From NCBI RefSeq assembly GCF_040412425.1, contig NC_089742.1, positions 75,576,125-75,640,124 of the forward strand: a stretch of 64,000 bases of DNA, given 5' to 3'. Source of the DNA: Macrobrachium rosenbergii (lineage: Eukaryota; Arthropoda; Malacostraca; Decapoda; Palaemonidae). The notes beneath the pieces were generated by a model. That model was not told the DNA's origin. It searched no databases and saw only the letters and a program-made list of their open reading frames with translations. Both the position numbers and the translations under genes were made by a program. Positions 1-12,390 of the stretch are shown here, in pieces (position 1 is the first letter of the stretch; every line of letters starts with the position of its first letter).

Positions 1-69
1 AATTCTCCACTTAGGAACGAAAATCTCATGAATACGCGGAAATATGTAGTATAATAATACCATACTATA

Positions 70-85
70 TGTATGTATGTATGTA

Positions 86-165
<80 letters not shown>
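70..165. repeat. (GTAT)n/(TA)n microsatellite at PLE end
   Basis: Short GTAT repeats run into about 70 bp of pure TA. The array directly follows the 3' end of the minus-strand PLE copy that starts near 170. Tyr/Ile-repeat reading frames through it are artefacts. Confidence 0.95.
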
Positions 166-169
<4 letters not shown>

Positions 170-1340
170 CTATTTGAGCCTATCTTCTATCTTATGCAAT
201 ATGTATCTATTGAAGTCAGTGGCATTGTTCACAGATACTATCTTCTTTTCAAGACTGAATTGGTCTATACTTCTGTTTTTCTTCTGGCAAGCTTCCCAGG
301 AATAAGGAAAAATCATTTGGGATTCTTCCCAATTACTTGTTCTCTTTCTATTTGATGGACTGTTTCCCCACCTCTCTCGGCAGTTTCATCAGGACTGGAT
401 TATAAATCGACATACATGGTTTTCATTACTGTATGTGGACGTTCGAGTTTCAAACACGACATCATTGGGTTGCTGAATTTCTATTGGTTGGTGGGTCTCT
501 TCTCTCGCTGGCTGTCTGGGCGGCAGCATGGGCATTGTTGGCGCTCTTTAGGATGCGTCTTTTGCCGAGGTTTGCAACTAAGGGCATGGGCAAGGGCGTG
601 ATTCCTGTCTCTGGCCAATAGTCTTGATTCACTTCATTGTCAGTCGTCCTATCCAGGGGTACTCTGTTGCTAGTGTCTCCCTTTGGATCTTCACGTATAT
701 CCTTTGGTTTCCTAGAAGAAGGGAGGAAGAAGTCCATGTTCAGTTATTTTACGCAGGTGGTTGTTGATTTATATTCACAGCTTACTGCTATTTACAATCT
801 GTGGAACCAGGCTTCTCTGTGCACTATGTCCGTGCTTTCTTATAATTTTTCTAGTGTTGGCTTATGGTCGTAGTCATTTACATAGTGTTGAAATATTGCC
901 CCTTGGATGTGGTCAGCTTGCAATCACTTACATAGAGTGGTAGTGGTGCGACCTATACAGTAATTGCTAAGGGCTTGACCTGTCCCTTCGTTACATTATT
1001 TTAAATTTATACACTATTGGTTGACTCCCACATCTCTCTACAGGGGCCGCACTATTTCGCATTACGAGGGTTCTGACTAGGTTCAGGCGGCAGTAGTCAC
1101 GTAAGAAAATCCTCTCATCAGGCATCATAGGTGTTGTACGGCTGTCAGTTATTCTCTTCATGGCCTAGACCTCATCCTTGATCTGGCTGTGATATGTGGC
1201 TTTGTAATACAGTAAGAAGTTTCTTGGTGAGGTAGGTGTTGTCACTGATGTGCTGGCATGAACATCCAACTGCTTTTGTATGCAACTTTTTATTAGAATG
1301 CTGTTGTATCTAATTTTTAGTTAGGAGCTGCCTGACACAT
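166..1340 (-). mobile_element. Penelope-like element, 3' part, inverted copy A
   Basis: This stretch is the reverse complement of 1685-2750, with many point differences. Read on the minus strand it begins near 1340 within the reverse-transcriptase tail, passes a segment reading LLYYKA and then FLRDYCRLNLVRTLVMRN. That is the PLE linker between RT and the GIY-YIG endonuclease. It continues into an endonuclease-like stretch near 760-1000, a non-coding 3' region with a hammerhead-like motif at about 351-398, and a (TA)n end. Frameshifts and stops are frequent, so it is a dead copy. The assignment rests on matching copy B, whose RT and endonuclease parts are clearer. Confidence 0.75.
351..398 (-). 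ncRNA. Degenerate hammerhead ribozyme motif in PLE copy A
   Basis: On the minus strand the order is CCAGTC (398-393), CTGATGA (392-386), a possible wobble-containing stem II (CTGCC / GGTGG around GAGAGA) and GAAAC (366-362). The 3' strand of stem I reads AAATAG instead of the GACTGG needed to pair, so stem I is broken. Hammerhead motifs are established features of PLE terminal repeats. Cleavage activity is not expected here. Confidence 0.6.
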
Positions 1341-1344
1341 ACAA

Positions 1345-1900
1345 GCTCTACACGAGTAGCTTTCCTTGAGGAGAGCTACTTTATTGCCACCAATACCAAC
1401 GAAGAAGCCACCCACCTACGGTATGCCTTGAAGAGGGACTCTAACCTAAACTTCACTATCGAATATGGTGTTGAAGGCCGACTCTCCTTCTTGGATGTAA
1501 ATGTGGAGAAGAGAGGAGACGGGTACAATACTACCATGTACCAAAAGGCAACTAATGTGGGTCAGTGCCTTAACGCCCGTAGGGAGTGCCCTGACACTTA
1601 CAAATGCTCTGTGGTAGCCGGGTATGTGAGACTTGCAATTATACACTGTTCCACATGGAAAGCTACTCCCGCAGAACTCGAATGTGTCAGGCAGATCCTA
1701 ATTAATAACGGATATGACAGCAATCTAACTGAAGATTCCATATGAAAGCAGTTTGAAGTGTATGCCAGTACACCAGTGACGACATCTACGTCAGCAGGAA
1801 ACATCACACTGTATTATAAAGCTGCACACCACAGTCAGTTCAAGGATGAGGTGTGGGCCATGAAGAGAATCCTGATGAGAGGATTTTCTTACATGTCAAC
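1345..1900 (+). pseudogene. PLE reverse transcriptase C-terminal remnant
   Basis: The longest open stretch is 1428-1745. The frame includes YALKRDSNLNFTIEYGVEGR followed by LSFLDVNVEKR, which matches the PLE signature 'I.FT.E.E....l.FLDv.v.r'. Then comes MYQKATNVGQCLN, matching the PLE 'vYrKpT.tg.yl' motif. The stretch PAELECVRQILINNGYD corresponds to the family's 'E...i...L..NGYp'. After the stop at 1743-1745 the homologous reading continues in another frame (STPVTTSTSAGNITLYYKAA). PLE RTs are related to telomerase and act in target-primed reverse transcription. This piece lacks the YxDD centre and cannot be active. Confidence 0.85.
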
Positions 1901-1959
1901 TGCTACCTGAACTTAGTCAGAACCCTTGTAATGAGAAATAGCACGGGCCCCCATAGAGA

Positions 1960-2205
1960 GATGTGGGAGTCAACCAATGTAGTATACAAATTTAAATGTA
2001 CGGAAGCAATTACTACATAGGTTGCACCACTACCACTCTACAAAAGTGATTGCAAGCTCACTGCCTCCAAATGACAATATTTCAACACTATGTAGACGAC
2101 AGTAAGCCGACACTAGAAGAATTATCAGAAAACACAGAGATTGTGAATAGAGAAGCCCAGTTCCACAGATTGCAAATAGCAGAAGTTGTGAGTATAAATC
2201 AACAA
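1960..2205 (+). pseudogene. PLE GIY-YIG endonuclease remnant
   Basis: After the RT tail the sequence reads NVVYKFKC, the conserved PLE endonuclease entry 'vVYkF.C', then a degraded YIG-like region with stops, and finally NTEIVNREAQFHRLQIAEVV followed by SINQQ. The last part fits the family's '...L.I.EA..I....P.iN.Q' ending. Several stops and frame changes separate these pieces. PLE GIY-YIG domains nick target DNA; this one is decayed. Confidence 0.72.
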
Positions 2206-2576
2206 TGACCTGCATTAAATATACAGAGGAACATGGACTTCATCCTCCCTCTTCAAGAAAACCAAACGATATTCGTGAAAATCCAAAGAAAGGCATGAGT
2301 GGCACAGCATCCCAGGACATAACTACCGACAATAAAGTGAATCAAGATTATTGGCCAGAGACGGGACTCAAGCCCTTGCCCATGCCTTTAGATGCAAACC
2401 TCAGCATAAGACACGTCCTACAGAGAGCAAAGAATGCTCACGCTGCCGCCAAGATGGTCAGCTAGAGAATGAGACCCACCAACCACTAGAAATTCGGCAC
2501 ATCACCCCAATGACATCATGTTTGAAACGCAAACGTCTGCATGCAGTAATAAAAACCGTGTATGTTGATTTATAAT

Positions 2577-2626
2577 CCAGTCCTGATGAAGCTGCGAGAG
2601 AGGTGGGGAAACGGTCCATTGACTGG
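2577..2626 (+). ncRNA. Hammerhead ribozyme motif (type I-like) in PLE copy B
   Basis: Order of elements: CCAGTC (2577-2582), CTGATGA core (2583-2589), stem II GCTGC/GGTGG with a GAGAGA loop, GAAAC core (2608-2612), a very short stem III with loop, then T-T before GACTGG (2621-2626). GACTGG pairs perfectly with CCAGTC to form stem I. This is the layout described for PLE-borne type I hammerheads with a minimal stem III. Stem II needs G-U wobbles and stem III is weak (one C-A mismatch next to the A-U pair), so activity as a monomer is doubtful. Such ribozymes are thought to work in dimeric transcripts. Confidence 0.72.
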
Positions 2627-2757
2627 AAAAAGAACAAGTAAATGGAGAGAATCCCAAATGATTTTTCCTTTTTCCTGAGAAGCTAGCTAGAAGAGAAAAA
2701 AAATATAGATTGATTCAAAGTCTTGCAAGAAGATAGTATATGTTGACAATGCCATTG

Positions 2758-2762
<5 letters not shown>

Positions 2763-2852
<90 letters not shown>

Positions 2853-2870
2853 TTTATATATATATATATT
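2763..2870. repeat. (TA)n microsatellite at PLE end
   Basis: Nearly pure TA for about 88 bp, a CTTT interruption at 2851-2855, then a short further TA run. It sits exactly where PLE copy B ends and the next PLE begins. Confidence 0.95.
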
Positions 2871-2874
2871 GTAA

Positions 2875-3830
<956 letters not shown>

Positions 3831-3988
3831 ATATATCAAATATTTAATACTTTTCCAGTCCTCAAGGTGAGATAGACAAAACTGCTTCAATACTGCTATA
3901 TTTCTTCAATCCCACGTCAACAGCTGTTCCAGCCACCAAAAACACGATCTCCTTCAGGAAGACGCTAGATTCTCAGGGAACTAGATTT

Positions 3989-4382
<394 letters not shown>

Positions 4383-4579
4383 TCAAACAAGAAAAAGTAT
4401 ACCATAGTTTATATATATTGATGTAAAGTTAGCCTTATTTTATGTAATGTTGTTTCTTGTTCAAACGAAAAACATTAGAATTGCATCACAACTTGAGAGG
4501 AGTTGTGTGCTGCTTATGTAAATTCAGAGAGAGTCTGATTTAATTTTCGATGGCCTGTGTGCTGCAAGTAATTTTTGTT

Positions 4580-5485
4580 ATTAGAATCTGAAACCAAAAT
4601 TTTCATCCAAAAGTCCAATCGTCAAACAATAAACCCTCAATTTGCACTCGTGGTTCCGTTATTCAGCTTGAATCAATGAGCGTTTTGAATCCTAATTTAT
4701 AATTTAAAATATCGATGTTCTGCATGAAACCACAGTTTTCACCCTAAATTTTCATATATATTGTGAAACCATAATTTGCAACCAGAAATCATGTCATGGT
4801 GCAAGACACCACAATTTGCGACCTGAAACCCCTACTTAGGAGGTGAATGAGCTGCCTAAAATGATCCCAATACACAACATGAAACTATAATTTGTAGACT
4901 GAAGCCTCGATATTCAGCATGAAATATTATATGTTGCTAAAAATGTCGACGTTCAGCTTGAAATCACAATGTGGATCTGAAATCGTGATATTCAGCGTGA
5001 AACTAAAATGTGAAGCCTGACATTAAGCCATTCAGCATAAAACTACAATGGAAGCCTGAAACCATATTTAGAATAAACCTATATTTGGATCTTGAAATAT
5101 GGATATTCAGAATGAATCCTCGATTTGCAGTCCGAAAACCAAATCTTCATTATGAAGCCGAGATTTGTAAGAATATCAGGAATATTCAGCGTGATACCCT
5201 TGCTTGTTTTTGAAATCTTGATATTCAGTTTTAATTTTCATCTAAAATTTTGATTTCCAGCATGAAACCTGCAGTGTCGGCAGCATAAAATCCCTACAGT
5301 CAGTCAGAAACGGCAGTTTGTAGTTGAAATCCCGAAATTTATCAGGCAGTCGCGATTTGTCGACTGTAATTCTGACAGTGAGCGTGAAAACTCTATTGTC
5401 ATCTGTCATCCCGATAAGGAGTTTGCGACAAAACCTCATTTCACGACCTAGAACCATAATGTTGAGCGACGTCGCCCCGACCTGG
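4580..5485 (+). repeat. Degenerate minisatellite, unit about 39 bp
   Basis: A phrase close to 'ATATTCAGCATGAAAC.ACAATTT' plus 'GCAGCCTGAAA' recurs about every 38-46 bp, often near 39. Clear unit starts fall near 4706, 4906, 4944, 4983, 5026, 5104, 5178, 5220, 5253 and 5328-5460, with strong divergence between units. The short open frames here (5010-5213, 5324-5545) run through the repeat and are not convincing genes. Confidence 0.7.
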
Positions 5486-5870
5486 CACCCGAACTGTTGT
5501 CACTGTCTCATCAGCGTCCGACCAAAGAGACCAAGTCTCTCCTAAACAATAAAAGTGTTTTAAGAGATCCTCACTCGTTGCATTATCTACGGCTCAACCA
5601 GCAGTGCTGTAATTAAGCCCGGGTCTCAAGTCCTCGATCCTCGTTAGCGGGCGAGAGTGAGAATAGATTCTGACCAAATTGTGACATTAAGTGTCCTCTA
5701 GAATAATAAACTTCAGCCAAGGCTAATGAGGCACCTCAAAGCTAGTCACTTCTGATCTCCAAAAATGACTGAGAAATCCTGGATGAAAAGGTTGAGGGAC
5801 TCTTTATTTCTTCAAAGAACAGAGACTAAAGAAACAAAACATTTTTTGTTTTGTCGCAGACAAATAGATA
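5486..5870. other. No recognisable feature
   Basis: About 385 bp of mixed composition with no coding signature, tRNA or repeat unit that I can identify. It lies between the minisatellite and the foldback repeat. Confidence 0.4.
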
Positions 5871-5874
5871 ACAG

Positions 5875-6275
5875 GTAAAAAATACGCCGAAGTTGCTTCG
5901 GCGCAATAGAGTTTTCTGTACAGCATATAATGCTGTATGAGCCGCGGACCATTAAACTTTGAGCCACGGCCTGGTGGTAGCCTGTCCAATAGTGTTGCCA
6001 GACACACGATCATGGCTAACTTTAACGTTAAGTAAAATAAAAACTACTGAGGCTAGAGGGCTGCAATTTAGTATGTTTAATGATTGGAGGGTAAAGTTAA
6101 ATATATCTTAGTTTAACCAGACCACTGAGCTGATTAACAGCTCTCCTAGATGATCAACATAACAATTTGCAGCCCTCTAGCCTCAGTAGTTTTTAAGATC
6201 TGAGGGCGGACAGGAAGAGTGCGGACGGACAGTCAAAGCCATCTCAATAGTTTTCTTCTACAGAAAACTAACAAA
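5875..6275 (+). repeat. Dispersed foldback repeat, copy 1
   Basis: This segment shares most of its sequence with the reverse complement of 12020-12390. Key phrases are CGCCGAAGTTGCTTCGGCGC (itself a small hairpin), GTTTTCTGTACAGCATATAA, AACTACTGAGGCTAGAGGGC and its inverse GCCCTCTAGCCTCAGTAGTT. The latter pair forms internal inverted arms around about 6044-6192. Read overall it resembles a non-autonomous foldback element. From memory, near-identical sequences are common in palaemonid prawn sequences; that recollection should be treated as unverified. Confidence 0.75.
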
Positions 6276-6615
6276 GAAGTAGGATAGATACTGGCTCTGT
6301 TCAAGAAAGAAAATTACGATAATTTTTTCCCGAAATCTCAGCGCTTCAGACTTACTGTTGTTAGAGTTTTCATCTTACAGTAAAACGCTGTTATTACTCT
6401 TCTCTTTTTTTCGAGAAAAATTGTTTAAAGAAATGAGAAACTATTCACAACTTTCAAAGAAGCCGTTGTGACACAGTAATGAAGAAAACTTTTCTCGTAA
6501 ATAAAAAAAAAAACTACATTAAAAAGTTTATATCATTAGTCATTATGTCCCCGTATGTGCGTTGACATGTCTTCACTTACATGTCTGTACGTAAAGGTAC
6601 ACCCATTTCGCACCA
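6276..6615. other. AT-rich sequence without recognisable feature
   Basis: About 340 bp, AT-rich with A and T runs (for example 6507-6517). No reading frame or repeat that I recognise. Confidence 0.4.
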
Positions 6616-6618
6616 CAG

Positions 6619-7095
<477 letters not shown>

Positions 7096-7211
7096 GTTTC
7101 ATAATTTGTTCAGTTCGGATTCAAGGTTTTGTAATGACATGTGTAACCACCTAAACGATAAAGAAATCGAGAATTGAAGATCTCATTGTGCCTTTTATAT
7201 AAATGCACACC

Positions 7212-7213
<2 letters not shown>

Positions 7214-7306
<93 letters not shown>
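7214..7306. repeat. (TA)n microsatellite (tail of SINE-like unit 2)
   Basis: About 92 bp of TA. It lies at the 3' end of the minus-strand unit at 7307-7555, in the same relation as in unit 1. Confidence 0.95.
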
Positions 7307-7310
<4 letters not shown>

Positions 7311-7555
7311 GCTTCTATATATGTATATATAGAATCTGTGTGTATTTTACCAAATACGTATGTAATTGTAATAACCACAATTTCCTCTTAACTTCTCGAA
7401 TTCTTCATACTTTTTGGATACGCTTGTCACTACAAAGCCTCAGACCCAAATGCAAGAATATAAGGTAATTCTGATGTTCAGTAGCAGGGTTCGAACCCGC
7501 AACCAGGGTATCAGAACGAGGTCACGTTGCCTACCCGACCTCCTCGTTGTCAGGT
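7307..7555 (-). repeat. tRNA-derived SINE-like unit 2
   Basis: Minus-strand order: a tRNA-like head with GAGGAGGTCGGGTAGGCAAC (a possible degraded A-box region) and the perfect B box GGGTTCGAACCC (about 7497-7486). The body follows with GGCTTTGTAGTGACAAGCGT and GAATTCGAGAAGTTAAGAGG, then the TA tail. This is the best-preserved of three related units. Head, body and TA tail match the organisation of tRNA-derived SINEs; the family name is unknown to me. Confidence 0.65.
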
Positions 7556-8526
7556 TGGTTTTGATATAAATTTTCTAAGTCTTGGCAATTAATGCATCTG
7601 TAGTCACTTTTAAGAAGAAAAACCGTTGAGTTTTAAAAAAATTCAAGTCTGTCTTAAAGTTAATATCCATAACTTAAAGTATTCAAGAGTTGCTACAGTG
7701 ACTGGTGTTACCACTATTAATGCCGTTATATCGTAAATAATGATCGTAGTAATAGCTGTAACGGTAACTGATAAAGTAAAAATAATCGACGCTTGGAATG
7801 GGTTACCACTTTCATGAGAAACCAGCCAGCTCATCTGTTGAAGGACTATCAAAAGTAGCATAAATAAACCACAGTGCAAAAAAAAAAAAAAAAAAATAAA
7901 AACAATGCGACATAGGAAACGAAAAAGGTAACTAGGGAGAGAGAGAGAAAAAAAGGAAAGAACCCCTTAAGATAGAACTGGACAGCCTAGGTAACGGGGA
8001 CATTAAATTACGCCGTAGACAGGTTAGTGGGTAAAGGGCTTCAATAAAACAGGAGTTGACACTCTATCTAAAAAAGGGACGCGCGAGACGTCGGGATAAA
8101 CGCCGATGGCTTATCAAAACGGAGAGTGACATCAAAGTGAATAAAACCTCTCTTGTCCGGGAGCAGTCAGTTGCAGAGGGCAGTCCACCAAGAGCCTCTG
8201 GCGTCCAACACAGCCTTCGGAGTTGGCAATTATTAATGTCTAAATTTTACGTCGAGAAGGTGTCTGCCATGAAGTCTGCAGGGAACAGGTCGTAGGTGAA
8301 GGACGCGCAGGATCACGCCATAACGAGTGAGCACGGCTGGCGACCCATACTTTGGACAGATGGGATCCAGACAGGTGTGGGCCTCTCAGCATCCGGCTTG
8401 AAGGTAGAGCGTGTGTCCCCAGAGGCCAAGTGTCCACCTGATTAGGCTAACAAAGTGCAGCGCTCGTTTATCGTGGTGATGTCCGGTCATGTCTGCCCAG
8501 GCTCTTATACTAACACTTTTTGCGAA
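7556..8526. other. Mixed sequence, no gene recognised; GC content rises after about 7980
   Basis: About 7.56-7.98 kb is AT-rich with an A run at 7880-7896. From about 8040 the sequence becomes noticeably richer in G, C and CpG than its surroundings. The open frames here (for example 8056-8295) have no recognisable domain. Confidence 0.4.
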
Positions 8527-8533
8527 GGAGAGA

Positions 8534-8589
<56 letters not shown>
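8527..8589. repeat. (GA)n microsatellite
   Basis: About 60 bp of GA, with a GGGA interruption near the start. Confidence 0.95.
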
Positions 8590-8591
<2 letters not shown>

Positions 8592-9400
8592 TTTAAGCTG
8601 GAAGAAGGGGATGGGTTTTGCCCGCTTCTTTATGAGGGGTAAGTTGAATTTATGCAAATAATTATACTTTTATATCCAGGGGTCTTGATACATTCAATCT
8701 TTGCAGGTATGGAGAGTAAGATACGTAAAGATAACGTGAGTGTGAGCTGCTTAATGTCATCTTGATAAATGGAACAGCCAGCATGGCAGCGTGCTGACTT
8801 CCCCCTTACCTGTCCCCCACACCCCGTCTCCTTAAAGGGCCTAAAAAGGTCAGGGGAAGATGGGCGGCATGGAGGGCTGGGCAAGGGGGAAGGCGAATGG
8901 GGGATGTATGCGGTGTGAGCGGCGGTATCCAGCGATGATGATGGCAACGCTCAAGGTTTGACGTGTCCAATTATGCAGCCCTCACGACACTAATCTCAAA
9001 TCAGCATCCTCTTCTTAAGGGCCACGACTCTACTTGGGAGCGTCGCTCAGAGGACCTTTAGAAACGAGGACGTGTGTCCCTGTGTTGACCCGAAGGAAGA
9101 GATTTTTATGCTGAGGGTTTTTCGGTCACTGATGTTCGATGCTGGACGTCCTGATGGTGCCTCTTTGTTTTTTGGCGAGAGAGGATCATCGCCATCGGGC
9201 GGTGCTAATCTAAAACAGCTATTGTCAATAGGGACGATGTTTATAGACCGCGGTGAATTTGCGATGAAGGATTAGTAGAAGATTAAGAGGCCAAGAGGCC
9301 CAACTTGACGTTCGGAGGGGCTGAGGCGTCCCTTCTACGCATGCTCGTGCATGCGTGCGTGTGTACACTTGAGTTTGCCTGCAATATACGTTAAATGGCT
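8590..9400. other. GC- and CpG-richer stretch, no gene recognised
   Basis: This is the least AT-rich non-element part of the window. Both strands have only short frames (8630-8947 minus is proline- and serine-rich, 9072-9275 plus) without domains. It could be an unmethylated or regulatory region or part of an unannotated non-coding transcript; nothing in the sequence decides. Confidence 0.35.
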
Positions 9401-10160
9401 GCCAAAATGTTGAAAATGTACAATACTATGGAAATTAATTAACACAGATCCGTGAACCTGCTCTTCGCATACTTTCTTACGAAACAGGCTCATTAAGTTC
9501 CACATAAAACCTGTCGCGTAGTCAGGTGAAAATTCTCAAGGGGCATTTCATTCCGCTTGCTCGCGTCTTTTACACAAACATAAATTATTGACGGTCATGC
9601 TCCTGTCCATGAGTCCATGAACGTGCCAAAGAATTTTCACCAGAACATGTTTGATTCTGGGATCTCATTAGCAGCCAATTAATGAGCGTTTGTATTTTAT
9701 GCCATACAGTGCTTATATATTTCCTAAATCCGTAAATGGACACAATCCTTCCTCCTATCTAGATTTAGCCAGCCTTGTGATGGCACGGGCTCTTGCTCTT
9801 CAGCAACCCGTAAAATCCTCCTTCCCGTTCTCAGATATATACCGCCTGGGGTATGTGCTGGTCCTCAAGCCAAACTGCATAAATAGAGAGAAAAAAATGT
9901 AAAGAAACACCTGGTAAAACTGTTATACTGCCAAAGCATTTCAGAAAAGACCATTCTCAAATAAATTGAAGAACTCAGTGGCTTCTGAAGGAGGAACAAA
10001 ACTCCGTTCAGCTCGAGTACCAAATGTATCTATTTTCATATTTTATTATCATAAAACCTTTCTCAAGGTTTGTCATTTCTTTTTCTTGAACTTTACGACC
10101 TTGGTCGTAATGAGATTATTCTGCAATCCCTGCTCAAGGTACCGCTGCTAATTTGACCTC
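9401..10160. other. No recognisable feature
   Basis: About 760 bp of ordinary intergenic-looking sequence. Short frames at 9690-9902 and 9966-10151 show no conserved motif. Confidence 0.4.
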
Positions 10161-10165
10161 TTACC

Positions 10166-10445
10166 TCTTGGAATATAGAGTTTAGGCCAAAGGGCAAGCG
10201 CTGGGACCTTTGAGGTCATTCAGCACTGGAAGGCAAATTAAGAGCAGATAGGTTTGAAAGGTGTAGTAGGAGGAAAACTTCGCAGTTGCTATGAAATAAT
10301 TGTTGGGAGAGGGTGGATAGCAAGATGGAAGAAAGATAATATGAATGTAGGTACATTAAAAGGAATGAAACAGGTTGCTGCAAAGAACCTTTAGTAATGC
10401 CTACAATGCACCTCGTGAGGTGCATTGACGGCACTACCTCTAGTC
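10166..10445 (+). repeat. Dispersed SINE-like repeat, copy 1
   Basis: Opens with TTTAGGCCAAAGGGCAAGCG, then CTGGGACCTTTGAGGTCATT, CAGCACTGGAAGG, GGAGAGGGTGGATAGCAAGA and TGGAAGAAAG, and closes with CACCTCGTGAGGTGCATTGA plus CGGCACTACC. The same series of phrases appears at 45745-45995 and, more degraded, at 11090-11395. From memory this family is common in decapod sequences. I see no coding capacity. Its class (SINE or other) is not proven. Confidence 0.75.
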
Positions 10446-11089
10446 CAGTGTTTCTTTCGCACTTGGTCGAGGGAACCATCTGTTATAAAATGTTTGCATT
10501 TTGTAAAAGTAGGGGGATCATTGGTGTCTCGATGAAAAGAAAATATATTCCAACCCCCAAAAAATTAAATACCTCTGGATTTATGTGATAATTTTCTAAT
10601 ATATCATGAATGAGATATATTTGAACTAATACTGAATCCCAATCGTTGTTGTTGCTACTCCAGTTTTGAGGAGAAATCTATCAACCAACTGGGACAAATC
10701 TTAACCCAAGTATTCTTTTGCACTATTAATAAAATATATCTCTATTCGTCTGGAAAATAAATAAATAACAGATGGAAAGAAAAGCAATAATTCCTAGCCA
10801 TCATTCGGTACCTTTAAGCGAAGTTATTGGAAAAAAAAACGTTCTACATTGTGACTCAATATTTGGCAGATGGACTTGGCATATCAGACGGGACATTTCT
10901 GATGCCCTTCCGTCAAGTACGATTATAACCTCCTGTCAAAACAGGAACTGTTAGTAGTTCGATTTCCGAATGGAAATTACTTAGATTCCCTTTGGTATTT
11001 CAGAAAAAGATAGATGCGATTTTTTTTTAACAGCATAGATGGACAGGCTTATATTGCACTAAAATTTTAAATGTTGATTGAGTTATGAA
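10446..11089. other. AT-rich sequence without recognisable feature
   Basis: About 640 bp between two SINE-like copies. Small open frames (10397-10588, 10772-10954) lack any motif. Confidence 0.4.
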
Positions 11090-11395
11090 ATTTAAGCTGC
11101 GAAGACAAGTTTTTTTGGCATTCGGCGCTTAAGACAGTGAAAAGAAGAGCTGGAGTGGTTGAACAGCAAAATACAGAGATCCTAAGTATGAAAAAAATGA
11201 AGTGAAAGGCTCTAAAGATGGCACTAAGAGAAAACCTGACGGTTGCACTGAGACGCAACACAGTTAGAGGTGTCGGACAGCAAGACTGAAGAAAGGGAAC
11301 GGGAATGAACAAAAAATACATGGAGCTAGAGGTCGAAGGGACGCTGCAAGCACCTTTTAGCACCACGTGAGGAGCAGTGACGGCACTTCCCTCCC
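11090..11395 (+). repeat. Dispersed SINE-like repeat, diverged copy 2
   Basis: Same order of phrases as at 10166-10445 but older: TTCGGCGCTTAAGACAGTG, GAGGTGTCGGACAGCAAGAC, TGAAGAAAGGGAACGGGAAT, CGAAGGGACGCTGCAAGCAC, then GTGAGGAGCAGTGACGGCAC. It retains the 'CGAAGG.ACGCTGCAA' section that copy 1 has lost. Confidence 0.6.
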
Positions 11396-11699
11396 CTAAG
11401 GGAAAATTTGACCGTTGTTAATAATTGAAATCTTAAGTAATATTTTCATAGGAAAATCTGGCTTGGCATCTTTGTGCTTCTAATGATTACTGTTTTTGTT
11501 CTCTGGCTGGCTACAATGTTACGATAGACTTTCGTTAAGGAGAAATGAGGAGTAATAAAAATGAACTAATACTGCGAAGCTTAAAAATGTAGATGGGGAC
11601 TTTATGATCAGATACATCTGTTCCATAATAGTTAATATCGGATCCACCGATCAAGAAGTTTTTGAATTTCAAAAACACACTCACAGACACAACCATAAT

Positions 11700-11761
11700 T
11701 ATATGCATACATATATACATACATACATACATACATACATACATACATACGTATACATATA

Positions 11762-11797
<36 letters not shown>

Positions 11798-11915
11798 TAT
11801 ATACATACATATGTATATGTGTGTGTGTATTATATATATATATATATGTGTATATGATATATATGTGTATGTGTGTATGTGATATATATGTATATATATA
11901 TATATATACGTGTGT
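11700..11915. repeat. (ATAC)n / (TA)n / (TG)n compound microsatellite
   Basis: Tetranucleotide ATAC runs (about 11706-11790) followed by mixed TA and TG stretches to about 11915. The Tyr/Ile/His-rich open frames on both strands come from the repeat. Confidence 0.95.
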
Positions 11916-12019
11916 GAAAATAAAAATCAGCCTTATCACCATACATGCATCGATAAATGATTATTGATTCAATCCATTGGTGCGGGGGATAAGTAAGATT
12001 TTATCTAGTACGTGGCAGG

Positions 12020-12390
12020 TTTTTCAGTTTCCTGTAAAACTACTGAGATGGCTATTTGTCTGTCCGTCCGCACTTTTTCTGTTCGCCCTCAGATCTTCAA
12101 ACCTGCTGAGGCTAGAAGGTTACGCATTTGTATGTTGATCATCCACCCTCCAATCATCAAACATACCAAATTGCAGCTCCCGAGCCTCAGTAGTTTTTAT
12201 TTTATGTAAGGTTAAAGTTAGCTATGATCATGCGTCTGTCACCTCTATAGGTGCCAAGAGCACAGTCTACCACCGGGCAATGGCTGTAAGTTTCATGGGC
12301 CGCGGCTTAGAGTTTCATGGGCCGTGGCTGAGAGTTTATATGATGTACAGAAAACTCGACTGCTCTGAAGAAACTTCGGCGCATTTTATA
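12020..12390 (-). repeat. Dispersed foldback repeat, copy 2 (reverse orientation)
   Basis: Reverse-complement relative of 5875-6275. Shared pieces include GTCTGTCCGTCCGCACTTTT, CTGAGGCTAG, GATCATCCACCCTCCAATCA, GAGCCTCAGTAGTTTTTATT and a run reading ATGTACAGAAAACTCGACTG then GAAGAAACTTCGGCGC. This copy keeps a spacer, CCCTCCAATCATCAAACATA, between the inverted arms. The GGGCCGYGGCT block is duplicated (about 12297-12330). Confidence 0.75.

Larger units (their letters stand above)
1341..2762 (+). mobile_element. Penelope-like element, copy B
   Basis: A plus-strand PLE in head-to-head orientation with copy A. It carries the RT C-terminal part (about 1345-1900), a GIY-YIG-like remnant (about 1960-2205), a 3' non-coding region with a hammerhead motif (2577-2626), and it ends against a (TA)n array. 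The N-terminal RT domain with the catalytic aspartates is absent, so it is truncated at the 5' end, as PLE copies often are. Confidence 0.8.
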
